Of a DNA stretch of 64,000 bases, positions 41,002-49,139 are shown piece after piece; the stretch's first letter is position 1; every line of letters begins with the position of its first letter. The DNA is from Eikenella exigua (lineage in GTDB: Bacteria > Pseudomonadota > Gammaproteobacteria > Burkholderiales > Neisseriaceae). The DNA lies in assembly GCF_008805035.1 (NCBI RefSeq), contig NZ_CP038018.1, forward strand, positions 1,364,001 through 1,428,000. Reading direction: 5' to 3'. The notes beneath the pieces were generated by a model. It saw only the letters and a program-made list of their open reading frames with translations. It did not search any database and had not been told where the DNA came from. The translations under genes and the position numbers were made by a program.

Positions 41002-42630
41002 ATGAAACTCACCCGCCGCCAACTGCTCGGCAGCGCCGCCGCCCTCACCGCCGCAGCCGCAGCCTCCCGCCTGGGCCATCAATACCTCCACCGCCTGCCG
41101 CCCGTGCGCATCCACCGCATCGGCCTGCCCTTCGGCCACGAGCTGCGCAACGGCCAAGTTTCCCTTGCCCCCCAATCCGAACACCGCTGCCACACCCTCA
41201 TCCTCGGCAGCGGCGCCGCCGCCCTCTCCGCCGCCTGGCACCTGGCCAAACACGGCCAACGCAACTTCCTTCTCGCCGAAGGCATCGAGCGCAATGGCAA
41301 CAATGCCGCCTATGTTTCAGGTAGCCTCTCCGCCCCCTCCGGCGCACACTATTTAGCCCTGCCCTCACAGGAAAGCGTGTATGTGCGCCAACTCTTATCC
41401 GACCTCGGTATCCTGCTCGACGGCATCGATCAGCCCGAGCCCCTGTATCGCGAAACCGATTTGGTTTATGCCCCCGCCGAGCGCCTGTATTACCAAAACC
41501 GCTGGCAATATTCCCTGCTGCCGCAAGAAGATGCCGACAGCCGCCGCTTCCACGCCCTTATCGAAACCCTGCGCCGCGCCCACGGCCGTGACGGGCGCAA
41601 AATCTTCGCCATCCCCATTGCCCACTCCTCCGCCGACGAAGAATGGCGCCGCCTCGACCAAACCACCTTCGCCGCCTGGCTCGAAAAAGAAAACTACCGC
41701 TCCCCCAGCCTGCTCTGGTATCTCGACTACTGCTGCCGCGACGACTACGGCCAAGGCATCGCCCAAGTATCCGCCTTTGCCGGCCTGCACTACTTCGCCG
41801 CCCGCGGCCACACCCACGAAGCCGTGCTCACCTGGCCCGAAGGCCTCGCCCACCTCTCCGAAGCCATCCGCCGCCATATCCGCCTGCAAAACATCGACAG
41901 GCTACCTGAAACCACCGACCTTACCTTTGCCCAACCCACCGCCATCAACGCCTCCGCCCTACAAATCAGCGAAACCGATGAAGAGGTTGCCGTTATCCTG
42001 CGCCACAACCAAAGCGGCCATACCGCCCTCATCCGCGCCCAAAACGTTATCTGCGCCATGCCCCTAATGATTGCCGCCCGCATCATCGCCCAGCCCCAGC
42101 GCTACGGCTTCTCGCTCAACCTGCCCGCCTACGCCCCCTGGCTGGTGAGCAATTTCGTGCTCAACGGCTTCCCCCGGGAAGCACAGCGCAGCGAATTGGC
42201 GTGGGACAACGTAGTGCACGGCACACGAGGCCTCGGCTACGTTGTGTCCACCAACCAGCTCATCCGCACCGCCAAACCCGAACACACCATCTTCACCGCC
42301 TACACCGCCCTCAACCACGACAGCCCGCAAAGCATCCGCCGCTGGCTGCTCAAAGCCAGTGAGGCCGAGCTGCTTGAACATGCCGCCCAAGACCTCATCC
42401 CAGCCTACGGCCCAAGCTTCTGGCATCAGGTCGCCTCCGTAGACATCAGCATACGCGGCCACGGCATGAGCTCCCCCGCCCCCGGCTACCTCGCCCACCC
42501 AACCCTGCTCCAACTGCGCCAGCACCACTCCCGCCTCACCTTTGCCCACAGCGACCTGAGCAGCTACTCCGTGATGGAAGAAGCCGTTTACTGGGGCGTG
42601 GAAGCCGCCGAGAAAATCCTGGCGCGCTGA
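41002..42630 (+). CDS. Tat-exported FAD-dependent oxidoreductase-like protein
   Basis: 542 aa. The N-terminus is a twin-arginine signal (TRRQLLGSAAALTAAAAASR). The FAD/NAD Rossmann motif follows as LILGSGAAALSAAWHLAKHG with an acidic residue at the strand end (AEG). The rest resembles flavin amine oxidase-type proteins (LLWYLDYCCRDDYGQG, GLAHLSEAIRRH, NFVLNGFPREA) and ends in GVEAAEKIL, the usual second flavin contact. The dinucleotide loop is GSGAAA, slightly off GxGxxG. The substrate is unknown. In-frame DUS copies encode VSGSL and RLPET. Confidence 0.75.
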   Translation: MKLTRRQLLGSAAALTAAAAASRLGHQYLHRLPPVRIHRIGLPFGHELRNGQVSLAPQSEHRCHTLILGSGAAALSAAWHLAKHGQRNFLLAEGIERNGNNAAYVSGSLSAPSGAHYLALPSQESVYVRQLLSDLGILLDGIDQPEPLYRETDLVYAPAERLYYQNRWQYSLLPQEDADSRRFHALIETLRRAHGRDGRKIFAIPIAHSSADEEWRRLDQTTFAAWLEKENYRSPSLLWYLDYCCRDDYGQGIAQVSAFAGLHYFAARGHTHEAVLTWPEGLAHLSEAIRRHIRLQNIDRLPETTDLTFAQPTAINASALQISETDEEVAVILRHNQSGHTALIRAQNVICAMPLMIAARIIAQPQRYGFSLNLPAYAPWLVSNFVLNGFPREAQRSELAWDNVVHGTRGLGYVVSTNQLIRTAKPEHTIFTAYTALNHDSPQSIRRWLLKASEAELLEHAAQDLIPAYGPSFWHQVASVDISIRGHGMSSPAPGYLAHPTLLQLRQHHSRLTFAHSDLSSYSVMEEAVYWGVEAAEKILAR

Positions 42631-42743
42631 CGATGGTATAGCCGCAGGCGTAACCCAACAAAAGGTAGGCCGGGCATCCATGCCCAACTTACGGCTACGA
42701 TAGAAACCAAGCCGGTAATGCCATCCCCAATCGCCATACATGA

Positions 42744-42785
42744 AAAGGCTACCTGAAAACCGAAAAATGGTTTTCAGGTAGTCTT
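42744..42785 (+). terminator. Inverted eikDUS pair
   Basis: AAGGCTACCTGAAAACC and GGTTTTCAGGTAGTCTT, about 16 bp stem with one G-T pair and a 7-8 nt loop. It lies about 115 bp after the oxidoreductase stop; the gap before it holds no gene. Confidence 0.55.
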
Positions 42786-42803
42786 CAAGCAGCGGGACAG
42801 ATG

Positions 42804-42831
42804 TTTACAATATCTTGTATTTTGTTACAAT
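42804..42831 (+). promoter_or_regulatory. Likely promoter of the DUF4189 gene
   Basis: -35 TTTACA at 42804-42809, 16 bp spacer, -10 TACAAT at 42826-42831, about 49 bp before the ATG. A second -35-like TTGTAT lies inside the spacer. Confidence 0.5.
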
Positions 42832-42879
42832 CCGATCATCGGCAATACCCTTTTCCCCTTTCCAAACAGGAGCGGCAAG

Positions 42880-43515
42880 ATGAAGCAATCAATGATGAAC
42901 ACGGCAGCGGGCGTATTGGCGGCAGTGCTATTGGGCAGTGCGGGCTTGGCATATGCCAACCCCTATCCGGTTGGCTCGCAGCAATGGCACAACTTTAATG
43001 GCATCATGCAGTCGGAAGCAGATCGGATACAGCGCGAGCGCAATGCCGTACGGCAACAGCCAACCTACTCCGGCCCCACCGCCGCCGAAATACGCGCCTG
43101 GGAGCAGCGTGAGGCGGAGGTGCAAGCACGTATCGCCCGTTTCCGCGCCACGCCGTATTGGATGGCGATTGCATATGAGATCCCAAACCGGCGGGTGATG
43201 TATGCCGGCGGTTATCGCAGCGAAGCCCGTGCGGTGGAAGAAACCATGCGCCGCTGCGGTCGTGGCCGAAGCTGCCATCTGGTAGCCACTTTCGCCAACA
43301 CCTGCGCCATGTTTGCCTATCCCGACGGCGGGCCAAACAAGCCATCTGACTTCTTTGTCGGCAAAGACCGCAACGGGCAGCAGGCCATCGTGCGGGCAGT
43401 GCGCGCCTGCGAAGCGGTGCATGGCTACAACCAATGCAGCTATGCTGATGTGCAAACCCGTACTGGCGATACGTTCTGCACCGGCTACGATTACAGCGTG
43501 TACGGCCAAGATTGA
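42880..43515 (+). CDS. Secreted DUF4189-domain protein
   Basis: 211 aa with a signal peptide (about 27 residues, cut near AYA-NP). A Gln/Arg-rich helical stretch with AEIRAWEQREAEVQARIARF follows, and then a DUF4189 domain at ~95-205: MAIAYEIPNRRVMYAGGY, EETMRRCGRGRSCHLVATFANTC, and further cysteines at ACEAVHGYNQCSYA and DTFCTGYDY. Six cysteines suggest disulfides in the periplasm or outside the cell. The family is widespread in neisseriae, with no settled function. A ribosome binding site (AGGAG) precedes the start. Confidence 0.8.
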   Translation: MKQSMMNTAAGVLAAVLLGSAGLAYANPYPVGSQQWHNFNGIMQSEADRIQRERNAVRQQPTYSGPTAAEIRAWEQREAEVQARIARFRATPYWMAIAYEIPNRRVMYAGGYRSEARAVEETMRRCGRGRSCHLVATFANTCAMFAYPDGGPNKPSDFFVGKDRNGQQAIVRAVRACEAVHGYNQCSYADVQTRTGDTFCTGYDYSVYGQD

Positions 43516-43529
43516 TATTTGGTATCGGC

Positions 43530-43564
43530 AAAAGGCTACCTGAAAACTTTTCAGGTAGCCTTTT
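43530..43564. terminator. eikDUS palindrome with 1-nt spacer
   Basis: AAAAGGCTACCTGAAAA, one C, then TTTTCAGGTAGCCTTTT: a 35 bp near-perfect palindrome. It follows the DUF4189 stop by 14 bp and faces the trpF remnant. As RNA, the inner A/T bases form the loop and TTTT trails the stem. Confidence 0.7.
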
Positions 43565-43586
43565 CATTGCCCGCACCGCTTATCAA

Positions 43587-43730
43587 TCATGCCTCGCGCG
43601 CCAGCCGCACAAAGCGCTCCATCAGTTCCCTACTCTTCACCCCCGGCGCCTGCTCCACCCCGCTGGACACATCCAGCCAAGCAGCACCGGTTTGCCGCAC
43701 GGCGGCGGCTACGTTGCCCGGGTTTTCCCT
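43587..43730 (-). pseudogene. trpF: 3' fragment of trpF (phosphoribosylanthranilate isomerase)
   Basis: On the minus strand the frame reads ENPGNVAAAVRQTGAAWLDV then SSGVEQAPGVKSRELMERFV to a TGA at 43587-43589. This is the C-terminal end of TrpF (phosphate-binding GL-PxNV ... DVSSGVE-xPGxKD). About three quarters of the gene are missing; the fragment begins directly at an eikDUS that also ends the neighbouring glutaredoxin-like gene. A deletion between DUS copies could have made it. Whether a full trpF exists elsewhere is unknown. Confidence 0.75.
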
Positions 43731-43976
43731 TCAGGTAGCCTTTGCATTTTGCAGCACCGCCAGCAATTTGGCCTCATCCAAATGCCAATGGCAGATTTCC
43801 TCGCCTTCATGCAGCAATACCGGCACAAGCTCGTTATACCGCGCTTCCAGCTCCGGATCTTCATCCACATCAAACACCTGCAACTCAAAACCATATGCCG
43901 CCTGATACGGCTGCAGGGCAGCGCGCATATGGTGGCACAGGCTGCAATATTCGCGAAACATTAAAGTTAGAACCAT
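43731..43976 (-). CDS. Glutaredoxin-like thioredoxin-fold protein
   Basis: 81 aa. The first strand VLTLMFREYCSLC carries a CxxC motif (Cys11, Cys14), then a helix and the strand ELQVFDVDED, followed by the cis-Pro region NELVPVLLHEGEEICHWHLD typical of the DUF836 glutaredoxin-like family. The stop codon is the TGA of an eikDUS. It starts 11 bp after truA, on the same strand, so it is co-transcribed. A role in thiol redox is inferred from the fold only. Confidence 0.8.
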   Translation of the reverse strand: MVLTLMFREYCSLCHHMRAALQPYQAAYGFELQVFDVDEDPELEARYNELVPVLLHEGEEICHWHLDEAKLLAVLQNAKAT

Positions 43977-43986
43977 CTGATTTTCC

Positions 43987-44796
43987 TTACCAATCTGGAA
44001 ACAGCCAGGCGGGTGGCGGCGGCGTGGCCACGCCGAAGTGCGGCGGGTAGTCGATGCCGGTGAGATACAGCCCGTCGGGCATAAAAGTGGGGGGCGCAAG
44101 CTTGCGGCTACGCGCGGCCAGCAGCCCGGCAAAACCGTCCACACTCAACTTACCGCAGCCCACATACACCAGCGCGCCCATCAAGTTGCGCACCATGTGG
44201 TGCAGAAAGGCATTGCCGTGGAAATCCACCGCCATCAATTCCGGCGTGCCACACAAAGCCACACGATACAGGGTTTTCACCGGCGATTTGGCCTGGCATT
44301 CGGCAGCGCGGAAGCTGGAAAAATCGTGCTCGCCCACCAAGAGCGCGGCAGCTTGGCGCATGGCATCCATATCCAAGGCATAATGCGCCCACCCCGCACG
44401 CCCCACCAACAGCGGCGAACGCACCGGCGCCGATTGCAACAGATAACGATAACGCCGCCCGCAGGCATCAAAACGGGCATGAAACTCCGGCGCCACATCC
44501 TGCACCCGCCACACGGCCACGCCCTCGGGCAACAGCGCGTTCACACCGCGCACCCAAGCCTGATCCGGCCGCTGCGCGGCGGAATCGAAATGCACCACCT
44601 GCGCGGTGGCGTGCACACCGGTATCGGTACGCCCGGCCGTTACCACGCTGATGTGTTCCTGCGCCAATTCGCTCAAAGCAGCTTCCAAGGCGCTTTGTAC
44701 GGTGGCAATGCCGTCTGCCTGCTTCTGCCAGCCGAAAAAACGGCTGCCGTCGTAGCTGACGAATAAGACACGTCGTTTGATGGGAGATGGATTCAT
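43987..44796 (-). CDS. truA: tRNA pseudouridine(38-40) synthase
   Basis: Converts U38-40 in the anticodon stem-loop of many tRNAs to pseudouridine. 269 aa, with the catalytic Asp in TAGRTDTGVHATAQVVHF and other TruA stretches (SYDGSRFFGWQKQ, FHARFDACGRRYRYLL, FHGNAFLHHMVRNLMGALVYVG reduced to its core HMVRNLMG). It begins about 20 bp from a Correia-like element that occupies its promoter region, so that element may influence its expression. Confidence 0.96.
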   Translation of the reverse strand: MNPSPIKRRVLFVSYDGSRFFGWQKQADGIATVQSALEAALSELAQEHISVVTAGRTDTGVHATAQVVHFDSAAQRPDQAWVRGVNALLPEGVAVWRVQDVAPEFHARFDACGRRYRYLLQSAPVRSPLLVGRAGWAHYALDMDAMRQAAALLVGEHDFSSFRAAECQAKSPVKTLYRVALCGTPELMAVDFHGNAFLHHMVRNLMGALVYVGCGKLSVDGFAGLLAARSRKLAPPTFMPDGLYLTGIDYPPHFGVATPPPPAWLFPDW

Positions 44797-44818
44797 GTTT
44801 CTTCAAATTAATTGGTTT

Positions 44819-44916
44819 TATAGTGGATTAAAATAAGAATGGGACAAGGAGGCGAGCCGCAGATAGTACGGCAAGGCGGGTCAACGCAGTAGCATTTTTA
44901 ATTTTAATTCACTATA
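44819..44916. repeat. Correia-like element, 98 bp
   Basis: Ends TATAGTGGATTAAAAT and, on the reverse strand, TATAGTGAATTAAAAT match at 15 of 16 positions, essentially the Correia (NEMIS/CREE) terminal repeat. The core gggacaaggaggcgagccgc and agatagtacggcaaggcggg matches the neisserial core (acaaggcgacgaagccgcagacagtac). It sits 22 bp upstream of truA. Correia ends in Neisseria can carry promoters and RNase III sites, so it may affect truA expression. Confidence 0.8.
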
Positions 44917-44934
44917 GCTTCGTTGCAGCCATGC

Positions 44935-44972
44935 TTTCAGGTAGCCTGCATATTGGAAAAGGCTACCTGAAA
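44935..44972. terminator. Inverted eikDUS pair upstream of truA
   Basis: TTTCAGGTAGCCT and AGGCTACCTGAAA, 13 bp stem with about 12 nt loop, next to the Correia-like element and the fimV terminator. Confidence 0.5.
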
Positions 44973-45010
44973 ACAGAAACAACGCCAGCAAATCCTGCCC
45001 TGTATAGAAA

Positions 45011-45040
45011 AACCCGGGCGGAACTGCCCGGGTTGCTGTG
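45011..45040 (-). terminator. Terminator of fimV/tspA
   Basis: AACCCGGGC-AGTTCC-GCCCGGGTT on the minus strand, a 9 bp GC-rich stem followed by TTTCTATA (the T-run lies to the left, 45006-45010). It ends about 17 bp after the fimV stop. Not DUS-derived. Confidence 0.75.
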
Positions 45041-45050
45041 GCTAGCTGGA

Positions 45051-47075
45051 TTACTGGCCGATGTCGTTCAACAATTGCTGTGCCTCAGCCTGAATGCTGC
45101 TGCCTTCTGATTCGTTAATCAGTTCCATCAGGGTCTGACGGGCAGTGTTGGCATCATCGATTTCCAGATACATTTTAGCCAGTTCCAATTTGGCTTCCAG
45201 CGCCTCTTTCGGCAGCGGGCCGGCACTAACCGGCTCGGCATATGCCGAAGCGGGCTGGCTGACTTCCACCGGAGCGGCTTGAGCCGGAACAGCCGGCGTG
45301 CTGTCAAAGTCCAAATCCATTACATTGGATGCAGCGGCAGCTTCTTCAGCTACACTACTCACGCCTTCAGTATCCAAGCTTGATACATCAAAGGAAATGG
45401 TATTGTCCATTTCCGACGCTGCCGGCTGGGCAGGCTCTACCACTTCAACGGCAGCAGGAGTTTCATCCAACACCCAATCCAGCTCTTCAGGGGCAACCGG
45501 TTCAGCCTGTGGCTCGGGCGCTGGCTGCACAGGTGCTTGAGCCGCCGGGGCAGCGAAAGCAGTAGGCTCTTCGGTAGCAAAGTTCAGCCAATCGTCATCC
45601 GAAGCGGTAGATCCAGCAGCAGCGGGCGCAGCCGGGGCAGCAGGTGCTGCAGCAGGTTGTTCGGACTGCAGCCAACTCCACTCATCGGCTTCGGCCTGCC
45701 GGGCCGCGTCTCCAGTACTGGGAGTACTGCCCAGCTGCTGCTGTTCGTCTAAGTGGCTCAAGTCCAAGCCCAAATCCTGTTCGCTCACTGGTGCAGGCTG
45801 CACTGCGGCAGGAGCAGCCGGAGCGGCAGAAAAGCTGCTGGAATGGTCGGTAACACTCTCAAAATAGAGGCCGTCATCGTCCGCATGATCGTCACCGCGG
45901 GCAGGTGCGGCCATTTTGCGACGGCGGTTCATCAGGAGATACGCCAAACCACCCAACACCAACAATCCACCACCACCGTAGAGTGCCATCTGAGTGATGT
46001 CCATGCCCTCTTCCTCCATCGGCGGGGTTTCCACCACCGGCGGGGCAACCACGGGCGGCGGCATTTCTTCCACCGGCTCGGACACCATCATATCGGAAGC
46101 CTGCTCAGGCAAGCTGGCACCCATATCGGGCAGCACGGCAGAAGCCGGCATCTCGGGGACTACATCGCTGGCCATGGGCGGAACAGCAGGCTGCTCTTGA
46201 GGCAATTGCTGAACTGGCGGCTGGGCAGGTTGTTGCGGCTGGGGTTGAGCCGGCTCAACAGGCGGTGCAGGGGGAGTAATCGGCGGAGTGGGTGCGGCCG
46301 ACTGAGTTTCCACCGACGGCAGCTGGCGTGCTGGAGCAGTGTCAACTGCTGGGCGCTCTTCCTGTGCGCGGTCGCTTACGCGGCGTGGTGGGTTGTGTGC
46401 CAAACGGCGCAGGGTTTCGCCATCGGGAATGGTGAGGGTGGCACCACGATACATCAAATCAGGGTTTCCGTTGCGGAAGGCGCGCGGGTTGGCGGCCACC
46501 AATGCGTTGATGGTTTGACGCAAAGTCATGCCGGACGGCTTAACGCGCTGGGCAATGTCCACCAGCAATTCGCCATCTTTAATCTGATAGCTTTCTCCCT
46601 GAATCTGCACTGGTGCTTCGCGACGGTCGGCAGCACGGCGGTGCCGTCTGGTTTCGGCAGGATGGCGGCGGCTCGGTGCAGCTTCAGCACGGCGTTCGTG
46701 GCGCGAACGAGAGCTACTGGGGGCAGATTGATAATCGCGGGGGTCCAAAATGGCGGTATATTGGTGGTTTTGATTACCTACGCCCAGCCAGAAAGTCATC
46801 ACCGGCTCTTTAATTGGCGTGCTGGAATGCAAATGGATAACGGCACGGTCGCTGCTTCGGCGCGATACCGTGGCTTGCAGATTGGCACCATTGATGGTGG
46901 GCTTGGCCGAAGCCAAAGCACGTGCCTCGTCGCCCGTTACCACCACTGTGGCGGAAAACGGCTCGTCCAAACGCGACTGAACCTGCAAAACGCCCAAAGC
47001 GGCATGGGCACCGACAGAGGCTACCAAACCCAGCGAAGCCGCGATCAGTTTCATTTTATACTGCTTACAAAACAT
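45051..47075 (-). CDS. fimV: FimV/TspA-type polar protein with LysM domain
   Basis: 674 aa from an ATG at 47075 behind AAGGGGG. A signal peptide (MKLIAASLGLVASVGAHA-AL, second Met) is followed by a FimV N-terminal beta-rich domain (VQSRLDEPFSATVVV). A LysM-like part comes next (SYQIKDGELLVDIAQRV, ANPRAFRNGNPDLMYRGATL), then a long Pro/Gln/Val-rich stretch. One membrane helix is near LYGGGGLLVLGGLAYLLM, with an acidic Ala/Pro-rich cytoplasmic region after it. The C-terminal FimV motif is LELAKMYLEIDDANTARQTL. Neisserial TspA and Pseudomonas FimV belong here; roles are in type IV pili and polar organisation. The exact role in this strain is inferred. Confidence 0.9.
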   Translation of the reverse strand: MFCKQYKMKLIAASLGLVASVGAHAALGVLQVQSRLDEPFSATVVVTGDEARALASAKPTINGANLQATVSRRSSDRAVIHLHSSTPIKEPVMTFWLGVGNQNHQYTAILDPRDYQSAPSSSRSRHERRAEAAPSRRHPAETRRHRRAADRREAPVQIQGESYQIKDGELLVDIAQRVKPSGMTLRQTINALVAANPRAFRNGNPDLMYRGATLTIPDGETLRRLAHNPPRRVSDRAQEERPAVDTAPARQLPSVETQSAAPTPPITPPAPPVEPAQPQPQQPAQPPVQQLPQEQPAVPPMASDVVPEMPASAVLPDMGASLPEQASDMMVSEPVEEMPPPVVAPPVVETPPMEEEGMDITQMALYGGGGLLVLGGLAYLLMNRRRKMAAPARGDDHADDDGLYFESVTDHSSSFSAAPAAPAAVQPAPVSEQDLGLDLSHLDEQQQLGSTPSTGDAARQAEADEWSWLQSEQPAAAPAAPAAPAAAGSTASDDDWLNFATEEPTAFAAPAAQAPVQPAPEPQAEPVAPEELDWVLDETPAAVEVVEPAQPAASEMDNTISFDVSSLDTEGVSSVAEEAAAASNVMDLDFDSTPAVPAQAAPVEVSQPASAYAEPVSAGPLPKEALEAKLELAKMYLEIDDANTARQTLMELINESEGSSIQAEAQQLLNDIGQ

Positions 47076-47560
47076 CAAATCCCCCTTAACAACCTAAAGT
47101 AATGCACTGCTAACCGTCTGAACCAACAGAAAAATACAGGGCCAAATAAGCAAAATTCCAGCCTGAGCACGGCAGTTGTGCAACGGATTAAAATCTCTAA
47201 ACTTAGGTATCATATCGTTTATTTCCTATTTATGCCAAGCCATTTCTGCTATTTGGCCCGATTTTCTATACAGGAATGAAACATTTTTAATTATTTAACA
47301 AAAATCCAGTCTTTCAATCTTTCGCCTTTCTGGTGTGTTTGCACTGTTGCCAACGCACCCTCCCAATCCTCAGATTTGCGATATTTTAAGTGCAGAATTT
47401 CCGCATTTGCTTTAAGATAAACACCTAAATTGCACCACTTGCAAACTGCCAGCTTACAAGATGATGCAAAGTTTGACGGCAGCCGGCCAAAACTATCCAC
47501 AGATTTCGTTGTAGCAAACGCCTTTGCCCGATTTCCAAATTTATCAAGAGAAACCGAATT
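47076..47560. other. AT-rich gap upstream of fimV
   Basis: No gene found in 485 bp. It must hold the fimV promoter and the upstream signals of the YciI gene. No eikDUS is present, which is unusual for a gap of this size here. A 69-codon minus-strand frame (47291-47500) contains a few Cys residues but matches nothing I know and has no clear ribosome binding site. Confidence 0.5.
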
Positions 47561-47851
47561 ATGTTGTTCATGCTGATGGCCTCCGACGTGACCGATTCCA
47601 CCAAAGCCAGACTAGCTGCCCGCAGCGCGCATTTGGCCAGGCTAGAAAAGCTGGCCAAAGCCGGCCGGCTGGTTTTGGCTGGACCATGTCCCCTGCCCGA
47701 GGGCGAAACCGGCTTTTCAGGTAGCCTCATCGTGGCCGACTTCGCCTCTTTAGACGAAGCTGAAGAATGGGCTGGGCAAGACCCCTATGTGGAAGCCGGC
47801 GTATATGCCGAAATCCTCATCCGTCCGTTTAAGAAAGTACTGCCTGCATGA
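47561..47851 (+). CDS. YciI-family protein
   Basis: 96 aa with the ferredoxin-like YciI fold: MLFMLMASDVTDSTKARLAA, the His in RSAHLARLEKLAKAG (conserved family His), GPCPLPEGETG and FASLDEAEEWAGQDPYVEAG. The catalytic-like His-Asp pair (His and D of QDPY) is present. An in-frame eikDUS encodes FSGSL between two conserved blocks. The next frame, bolA, overlaps by 4 bp and is broken. Biochemical role is unknown. Confidence 0.88.
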   Translation: MLFMLMASDVTDSTKARLAARSAHLARLEKLAKAGRLVLAGPCPLPEGETGFSGSLIVADFASLDEAEEWAGQDPYVEAGVYAEILIRPFKKVLPA

Positions 47852-48120
47852 GCACACAAATCATTCTCCAGCGCCCTGGAAACCGTTTTCTCACAGCCTG
47901 CTCGAACTGGCTGACGGGAGCCATTACACATCTGCCACACCGGCAACCAAAGCGGCAGGCATTATCGGAGCACACATCGTCAGCACCCATTTTAACTGAC
48001 ATGAACCACATCGCCCACCAACACACAGTCCAGCAGATATTGCACGATTTATACCCTGCCTAAATCCACGCCCTGATCATCCGCGCACAAACACCGGAGA
48101 ATGCGCGCCGCAAAATCCTT
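47848..48120 (+). pseudogene. bolA: Frameshifted bolA
   Basis: Starts in phase with MSTQIILQ, then coding sense passes into another frame (FSHSLLELADGSHY, then AHIVSTHFN) and returns to the first with HTVQQILHDLYPA. An in-frame TAA follows, and the sense continues as IHALIIRAQTPENARR. Put together these give a BolA-like protein (SxxLxLADxSHxH, HYRxxIVSxxF, IHALxIxAxTPEE). At least two frameshifts and one stop break it, so it is not functional. It lies between the YciI gene and the parvulin gene, the same order as in Neisseria. Confidence 0.75.
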
Positions 48121-48161
48121 TATAATCCGGCTATAACTATCTTGAATTTAAGGACAACAAC

Positions 48162-49028
48162 ATGAAACAAACTTCACTCGCACTACTACTGACTACCGTT
48201 TTGGCTGTCTCCCCGCTAGCTGCCCAAACCGTTGTAACCGTAAACAATACCCGCATTGACAGCACCGTAATCGACCAACAGGTAAGGATTATTAACGAGC
48301 AGAGCAACGGCCAGGTGGTCGACACCCCTGAGCTGCGCGAAAACATTGCCCGCCGCCTCGTAACCCGCGAACTGATGATTCAAGAATCACGCCGCCTGCG
48401 CCTAAACGAAAGCCCCGAATTCAAACAAATCATCGAACGCGCCCGCACCGATGCCCGCACCAGTGGCGAAGACCGCAAACCCACCTTCCAGCAAGACTGG
48501 GAAACCTTTGAAGGTAACGTAACCGCCCAAGCCCTGGTGGCACACATCCTTCGCTCCAACCCAGTAACCGACGCCCAAGTGCAACAGGCCTACCAGGAAA
48601 TCACCAACCGCTATCGCGGCACGCAAGAAGTTAAACTTGGCGAAATCATCCTCAACAACCGCGATAACGCCCAAAAAGCCGTAGCCGATCTCCGACGCGG
48701 CCGCCGCTTCACCGATGTGGCCCGTCAATACACCATCGACACGCCAAGCCGTGCCAACGGCGGCATCAGCCCCACTTTCACCCCACTGAAAGATTTGGAA
48801 GAAGGCGCACCCATGGTGTATAACGCCGTGAAATCACTCGGCCAGGGCAAATTCACCGAAACCCCGGTGGAAAGCAACGGCATTTTCGCCATCTTCTATA
48901 TGGAAGCCAAACGCCCCGTGCGCGTGCCGCCGTTTGCCCAACTGAAACCGCAAATCCAACAAGATTTGCAAAACCTGCTGATCGAGCAGGAAATTGCCCG
49001 CCTCTATCAACAAGCCAATATCCGCTAA
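48162..49028 (+). CDS. Periplasmic PpiC-type peptidyl-prolyl isomerase (parvulin)
   Basis: 288 aa with a signal peptide (cut near PLAAQ-TV). A SurA-like N-terminal helical part covers ~25-135 (VDTPELRENIARRLVTRELM), then a parvulin domain ~150-245 (EVKLGEIILNNRDNAQKAVA, LRRGRRFTDVARQYTID, NGGISPTFTP), and a C-terminal helix (FAQLKPQIQQDLQNLLIEQE). It probably helps fold outer-membrane or periplasmic proteins. It ends 16 bp before a DUS terminator. Confidence 0.9.
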   Translation: MKQTSLALLLTTVLAVSPLAAQTVVTVNNTRIDSTVIDQQVRIINEQSNGQVVDTPELRENIARRLVTRELMIQESRRLRLNESPEFKQIIERARTDARTSGEDRKPTFQQDWETFEGNVTAQALVAHILRSNPVTDAQVQQAYQEITNRYRGTQEVKLGEIILNNRDNAQKAVADLRRGRRFTDVARQYTIDTPSRANGGISPTFTPLKDLEEGAPMVYNAVKSLGQGKFTETPVESNGIFAIFYMEAKRPVRVPPFAQLKPQIQQDLQNLLIEQEIARLYQQANIR

Positions 49029-49043
49029 GCTTATTCAGCACAG

Positions 49044-49076
49044 AAAAGGCTACCTGAAAACTTCAGGTAGCCTTTT
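49044..49076 (+). terminator. Near-palindromic eikDUS pair after parvulin
   Basis: AAAAGGCTACCTGAAAAC directly followed by TTCAGGTAGCCTTTT, a stem of 12-15 bp with very short loop, then TTTT. It starts 16 bp after the stop codon. Confidence 0.7.
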
Positions 49077-49139
49077 GTTATGCCTACTTAATGGCGGCTG
49101 GTAAAAATTGGAAGCGGCATAGCAATACCACTGTTTTTG

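Noticed and set aside
47291..47500. 69-codon frame on the minus strand with several Cys
   Set aside because: No ribosome binding site, no recognised motif, and AT-rich noise around it; kept only as part of the gap description.
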